Shown: positions 6,344 through 9,366 of the stretch, piece by piece | Numbering within the stretch: the stretch's first letter is position 1 | Layout of the letters: each line of letters begins with the position of its first letter | Assembly: GCA_021785115.1 (NCBI GenBank) | Contig: JAJYGO010000448.1 | Span: 1 to 9,366, forward strand | Length of the DNA stretch: 9,366 bases | Origin: Chloroflexota bacterium | GTDB lineage: Bacteria; Chloroflexota; Limnocylindria; Limnocylindrales; CSP1-4 | Reading direction: 5' to 3' | Program-made: the position numbers and the translations under genes | The notes under the pieces: model-generated | The model's input: only the letters and a program-made list of their open reading frames with translations | Told to the model about the DNA's origin: nothing | Database searches by the model: none

Positions 6344-7570
6344 CTACGGCGTGAAGTAGCCGGTGACGTCGAAGACCACGTGGGCCGTCCGGCCGGCGGA
6401 CGAGGCGTAGGTGGCCGACAGGGTCCCGCCCGCGCCGAGGGCGACCGTGACCCCGTTGGCCCGGTTGTCGCCGGTCGGGAAGTTGAGCGTCGAGCTGGTG
6501 GGGGCGCCGGTCGGCACCGGGCCGAGGAACAGGTAGCCGGCGCCGGTCTGCTGGGTGACCGTGAGGTTGCCCGTGACCGCGACCGCGCCGGCCGGCACCC
6601 CGCCCCGGCCGGCGACCTGGAACGTCCGGGCCGCGTTCGCGCTGAAGGGGCCCGAGAGGCCGTTCCCGCTGCGCGTGTCGAGCAGCCGGACGGGGTCGAG
6701 CGCGTGGTACGTCGAGCCCGTGGCGTCGGGCGTGAATGGCACGGCCGCGGACGTGAAGTCGTCCGTGGTCACCCCGGGCTCTCCGACGTACGACCGATAG
6801 AAGCCCGTGTAGACGCCGCCGGTGTAGTTCGTCGGGTCTGCCATCGCCGTGAACCCGGGCGTCCGGGTGCTGGCGAAACTGAAGACGTGCTTCGCGGAGT
6901 ACGGGTCGGCAGTCCAGAGCTGGGCGATCGGCTGGTGGGTGGAGAACAGCGCGTCCACGTAGTAGGACGGGTTGTCGTGCCCGTCGGCGATCACCGCCGA
7001 GGCACCGGCGGCGGCGAAGCCGGCCGCGAAGTTGTCGAGCCGCTGCTTGGCCACCGAGAGCGTCGGCTCCGGGTTCCCGGGCTCCGAGTTCCCCGACGCG
7101 TAGCACAGGTGGCTGAGGAGCACGACGGCGTTCGGGGCGAGCCGGACCTGGCCGCCGATGTACAGCTCGCCGTAGTACGCGGTGTTGCTGTCGCCCTGGC
7201 CGGCCACCGCGTTGAGGCCGAAGCCGTCCACGCGGTCAGGCATCAGGACCGAGTTGTAGGGACTCGGGAAGCCGTTGCCGTGGCCCATGTACACGACGAG
7301 GTTCGCGCCCTGGATCGCCGACTTCACCGCGGCCCATGTCGCGTTGGGGCTGTAGATCTTGATGACGTTGGCGCTGTACTTCGCGGCCGTGGTCGCCACA
7401 GCGTCCATGTCCGACCGGTAGCTGGCCGTGGTGGTCCCGGTGGCACCGACGATCAGCACGATCTTCGGCGCGGTCGTGGCAGTCGCAGCCTCCGCGGTCG
7501 GCACGGCGAGGCCACCGAAGGCGGCGAGCAGGAAGAGCGCGAGGAGAGCGCGACGCACGATAGGGTTCAC
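6344..7570 (-). CDS. Secreted protein, candidate clan-CD cysteine peptidase-like domain plus C-terminal beta module
   Basis: A 408-residue exported protein. Residues 1-29 form a Sec signal peptide: Arg at 6-7, hydrophobic core ALLALFLLAAFGGLAV, likely cleavage after AEA. The mature part opens with a strand, KIVLIVGATG (36-45), then alternating helices and strands, ANLVVYMGHGNG (89-100) and NAVVLLSHLCYASGNSEPG (147-165). A His-Gly after one core strand (H97) and a Cys after the next (C156, in HLCYASG), followed by a helix and GASAVIADGHD (189-199), is the layout of clan CD peptidases (caspase, gingipain, CHAT). Peptidase activity is an inference from this pattern. Residues 291-408 are a separate module beginning DPVRLLDTR and ending DVTGYFTP at the very C-terminus. 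It is nearly the same as that of the upstream neighbour and is known to me as a recurrent C-terminal domain of secreted actinobacterial/Chloroflexota proteins of unknown role. The start is GTG with no clear ribosome site. Confidence 0.8.
   Translation of the reverse strand: MNPIVRRALLALFLLAAFGGLAVPTAEAATATTAPKIVLIVGATGTTTASYRSDMDAVATTAAKYSANVIKIYSPNATWAAVKSAIQGANLVVYMGHGNGFPSPYNSVLMPDRVDGFGLNAVAGQGDSNTAYYGELYIGGQVRLAPNAVVLLSHLCYASGNSEPGNPEPTLSVAKQRLDNFAAGFAAAGASAVIADGHDNPSYYVDALFSTHQPIAQLWTADPYSAKHVFSFASTRTPGFTAMADPTNYTGGVYTGFYRSYVGEPGVTTDDFTSAAVPFTPDATGSTYHALDPVRLLDTRSGNGLSGPFSANAARTFQVAGRGGVPAGAVAVTGNLTVTQQTGAGYLFLGPVPTGAPTSSTLNFPTGDNRANGVTVALGAGGTLSATYASSAGRTAHVVFDVTGYFTP
6347..6700 (-). 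repeat. Copy A of shared C-terminal module (coding direct repeat)
   Basis: This encodes the last 118 residues of the secreted protein. It aligns with 7913-8266 in the same orientation, at an offset of 1569 bp over most of its length, with a single-codon indel near the C-terminus. A 39-base identical run lies at 6579-6617 here and 8148-8186 in the other copy, and a 24-base identical run at 6450-6473 and 8019-8042. Shared protein landmarks are LDTR, GLSG, VAGRGGVPAGAVAVTGNLTV, STLNFP, GDNRANGVT, LGAGGTLSATY and VFDVTGY. Confidence 0.9.
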
Positions 7571-7909
7571 CCTAGTGAGTGGTGTCTGCGTACCGTCCCA
7601 GTCGAGCGGCCGAACCTCAATGGCGACTTCGTCCCTGCGCTGGCTCCCCGGAAGGACTACTCCCGGCCAACGAGCCGTCGTCAGCAGGCTCGCCGCAACT
7701 TCTCCGCTCGCTCGTCCCCGCCCACGGAGCAGCTCTGCGCCCCTCGGGCCCCGCGGCGGGTCTGCGCGACCAGCGCCGAACGCGTCATCGGCTACGGGCT
7801 CTGACGCTCCATCGGGCCCGAGGTCGCCGTCCGGCTCGACCCTGGCGCAGCGGCCCGGCTGTGGTATCGCAGGAGGCCTGCCTGGCGCGGTGTCAGTGCG
7901 GCGAACGGT
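7571..7909. other. Intergenic region between the two secreted-protein genes
   Basis: These 339 bp separate the stop of the upstream FN3 protein from the GTG start of the peptidase-like protein, both on the minus strand. The distance suggests an own promoter for the second gene, but I cannot point to a spaced -35/-10 pair; TTGAGG (minus, 7619-7614) is the best -35-like hexamer. Small inverted repeats occur at 7671-7692 (CGAGCC-N10-GGCTCG) and 7869-7881 (GCAGG-N3-CCTGC). The latter is about 30 bases past the upstream stop and could aid termination. Open frames crossing this region look like GC-driven shadows. Confidence 0.5.
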
Positions 7910-9366
7910 CTACGGCGTGTAGTACCCGGTGACGTCGAACACGAGCGCCGTGTGGTCCCCCGCCCGCCCGGTGATGTAGGTGGCGGACAGGGTCCCGCCC
8001 GCCCCCAGCTGCGCCGTCACCCCGTTGGCCCGGTTGTCGCCGAGCGGGAAGTTGAGGGTCGAGGTCGACGGCGCGTTGGTCGCCACCGGGCCCAGGGCGA
8101 CGTACCCCGCCCGGCTCTGCTGCGTGACCGTGAGGTTGCCGGTGACGGCGACCGCGCCGGCCGGCACCCCGCCCCGGCCGGCGACCGGGAACGTCCGGGC
8201 GACGCCCGAGCTGAAGGCGCCCGACAGGCCGGTGCCGATGCGCGTGTCGAGCACCCTGGCCGGGGCGAGCGGGACGTACGTGGCGCCGCCCAGGGGAGTC
8301 ACGGCCGTCGATGGCGCCGATGCCGGACCCGTGCCCGCAGCATTCGTCGCAGTCACGGTGAACGTGTAGGGCGTGCCGTTGCTGAGGCTGCCGACGGTGC
8401 AGGACAGTCCGCCGCTGGTGGTGCAGGTCCTGCCGTCCGGCGAACTCGTCGCCGTGTACGCGGTGATGGGGCTGCCGCCGTCCAAGGCGGGAGCGGACCA
8501 CGAGACGAGGGCCGAGGCGTTCCCGGCCACGGCCACCGCCGCAGTCGGGGCGGGGGGCGGGTGGATCTGCGTCAATTGCGACACGAGCGTCGACCACGTG
8601 CCGCGCGAGTTCGCGTACTCGTCCGCCTGCCACACGGAGTATGCGTCGGTCGGGTCGGTGGCCACGCCGACATAGTCCCCCCACCGGTTGCCGACGTAGC
8701 CGGCCTGCCCCGCCTGCAGTTCGTGGTACTGGAAGTCGCCGGCCTGGGATCCCGGGGCCTGCAGGGCAGACTCAATCGCGACAGGCGTGGTGGGGCTGCT
8801 CTCCGAGTAGACGACGAAGAGGGCGCCTGTCTGCGACAGCCCGATGCCACCCATGAACGCGTCGAACCCGGGGTTCCCGAGCAGGGCGTCCTGCACCAGC
8901 GAGATGGCTCCGTCCGTCTGAACCTCGGTGACGCGCACGGCGTCCCGTTCCGTCGCGCCGAGGTCGTACGAGAACGGGTAGGTCGACACGAAGTACAGCC
9001 GGCCCGCCTGCCACACGGCGTCCGTCGGCCGCGAGTCGACTGCATTGGGCCCGATCGGGCCGTTGGGGTCCGTCGGCACGGGCGGGGCGGCAAACGCCGA
9101 CACGGTGCCCAGGGCCGTGAGGTCCTGCGGCGCAAGGGTGAGGTTCGCACCCGCGCTCGTGCCGGTGAGGCTGGCATAGGTGACGTCGGTGCCCGGCCCT
9201 TCAGCAACGAGATGCACGGCGCTGCCGCCGGTCACGTTCGCTGCGGGCCGCCACGCGAAGCGTGAAGCGTCAGTCCAGGAGGAGTAGTTCACGGAGCCGC
9301 CGGCGAGCAGCTCTGACCAGTCAATCTCGGTCACGCGTGAGGTCACGAAGGTGGTGGCGTCGCAGA
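7910..9366 (-). CDS. Probable surface/secreted protein with FN3 domain and shared C-terminal module, 5' end outside window
   Basis: The frame is open to the window edge, so the true start and any signal peptide lie upstream. About 484 residues are visible. The first 265 or so (encoded by about 9366-8565) are rich in Trp, Gly, Asp and aromatic strands, as in beta-propeller or other all-beta extracellular proteins. It includes VGNRWGDYVGVATDPTDAY and ADEYANSRGTWST (about 8694-8588), a segment I recall from uncharacterised secreted proteins of soil bacteria. Next comes a fibronectin type III domain (8291-8560: PPPAPTAAVAV, ALVSWSAP, ITAYTATSSPDG, GTPYTFTVTATNAAGTGPAS). Two Cys residues (TCTTSGGLSC) in it could form a disulfide, consistent with export. 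The C-terminal 118 residues (LAPARVLDTR to DVTGYYTP) match the end of the downstream neighbour. No catalytic motif is recognised. The role may be adhesion or polymer binding, as inferred from domain types. The family of the N-terminal part is not identified. Confidence 0.8.
   Translation of the reverse strand, partial: CDATTFVTSRVTEIDWSELLAGGSVNYSSWTDASRFAWRPAANVTGGSAVHLVAEGPGTDVTYASLTGTSAGANLTLAPQDLTALGTVSAFAAPPVPTDPNGPIGPNAVDSRPTDAVWQAGRLYFVSTYPFSYDLGATERDAVRVTEVQTDGAISLVQDALLGNPGFDAFMGGIGLSQTGALFVVYSESSPTTPVAIESALQAPGSQAGDFQYHELQAGQAGYVGNRWGDYVGVATDPTDAYSVWQADEYANSRGTWSTLVSQLTQIHPPPAPTAAVAVAGNASALVSWSAPALDGGSPITAYTATSSPDGRTCTTSGGLSCTVGSLSNGTPYTFTVTATNAAGTGPASAPSTAVTPLGGATYVPLAPARVLDTRIGTGLSGAFSSGVARTFPVAGRGGVPAGAVAVTGNLTVTQQSRAGYVALGPVATNAPSTSTLNFPLGDNRANGVTAQLGAGGTLSATYITGRAGDHTALVFDVTGYYTP
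7913..8266 (-). repeat. Copy B of shared C-terminal module (coding direct repeat)
   Basis: This is the direct-repeat partner of 6347-6700 and encodes the last 118 residues of the FN3 protein. By eye roughly three quarters of residues are the same. Differences cluster around SRAGYVALGPVATNAPS and at ITGRAGDHTAL before the invariant VFDVTGY. The two copies share the same strand and reading phase. Confidence 0.9.
8291..8560 (-). other. Fibronectin type III domain within the surface protein
   Basis: A region of about 90 residues starts at a proline-rich hinge (PPPAP) and has the FN3 landmarks: Trp in the B strand (VSWSAP), Tyr in the C strand (ITAYTAT), and the YTFTVTATNAAGTG pattern of the F-G strands. 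Bacterial FN3 domains are typical spacers or binding modules of extracellular enzymes. The Cys pair spaced by seven residues in the middle is an added feature. Confidence 0.85.

Noticed and set aside
7671..7692. CGAGCC-N10-GGCTCG as a terminator of the FN3 gene
   Set aside because: It lies about 220 bases past the stop, has short arms and a large loop, and no T-run follows.
6380..7804. Plus-strand open frame of 474 codons opposite the peptidase-like gene
   Set aside because: The minus-strand protein has a signal peptide, a domain pattern and a recognised C-terminal module. The plus-strand product is a Val/Arg/Gly/Glu repeat-like shadow.
6347..8266. The paired C-terminal modules as insertion-sequence or transposon ends
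   Set aside because: They are in-frame coding direct repeats ending at stop codons, with no transposase, no terminal inverted repeats and no target duplications seen.
7952..9265. Plus-strand open frame of 437 codons opposite the FN3 protein
   Set aside because: It is antisense to a gene with a clear FN3 domain and C-terminal module, and its composition is typical of a GC shadow.

Overview
The window is a very GC-rich bacterial segment; I estimate about 70% G+C by eye. Third codon positions are strongly G/C-biased, and GTG starts are probable for two of the genes. The gene content fits a free-living Gram-positive-type or monoderm-like high-GC lineage, either Actinomycetota or a GC-rich Chloroflexota such as the Limnocylindria. 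It comprises a multi-GAF diguanylate cyclase, an F420-reductase-like NADP oxidoreductase, an RDD membrane protein with a proline-rich head, and exported proteins sharing a 'LLDTR...DVTGYFTP' C-terminal module. The lineage is inferred from family distribution and was not tested. No rRNA, tRNA, CRISPR array, transposase or phage gene was seen.

Layout. (1) Positions 1-2416, minus strand: a large GAF-GAF-GAF-GGDEF-GAF protein whose C-terminus lies outside the window. It should make the second messenger c-di-GMP. (2) Positions 2676-3281, plus strand, divergent from (1): a small F420-dependent-NADP-reductase-like protein with a good ribosome binding site. (3) Positions 3282-3501: a convergent gap with a GGCCCC tandem repeat and several hairpins. 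(4) Positions 3502 to about 5241, minus strand: a polytopic membrane protein resembling GT-C-type glycosyltransferases. (5) About 5242-5621: a divergent intergenic region with two short inverted repeats. (6) Positions 5622-6164, plus strand: an RDD-family membrane protein. (7) Positions 6344-7570, minus strand: a secreted protein with a caspase/gingipain-like His/Cys pattern, followed by a C-terminal beta-rich module of about 118 residues. (8) Positions 7910-9366, minus strand, cut by the window edge: a large probable surface protein with a fibronectin type III domain and a closely similar copy of the same C-terminal module.

The genes do not form one obvious operon. Two themes stand out: intracellular signalling (c-di-GMP), and envelope or surface biology (membrane glycosyltransferase-like protein, RDD protein, two exported proteins with a shared C-terminus). 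The most interesting part is the pair of exported proteins at 6344-9366. Their C-terminal modules are nearly superimposable at both protein and DNA level, and one carries a candidate clan-CD-like peptidase domain. Nothing in the window proves a new multi-gene system.
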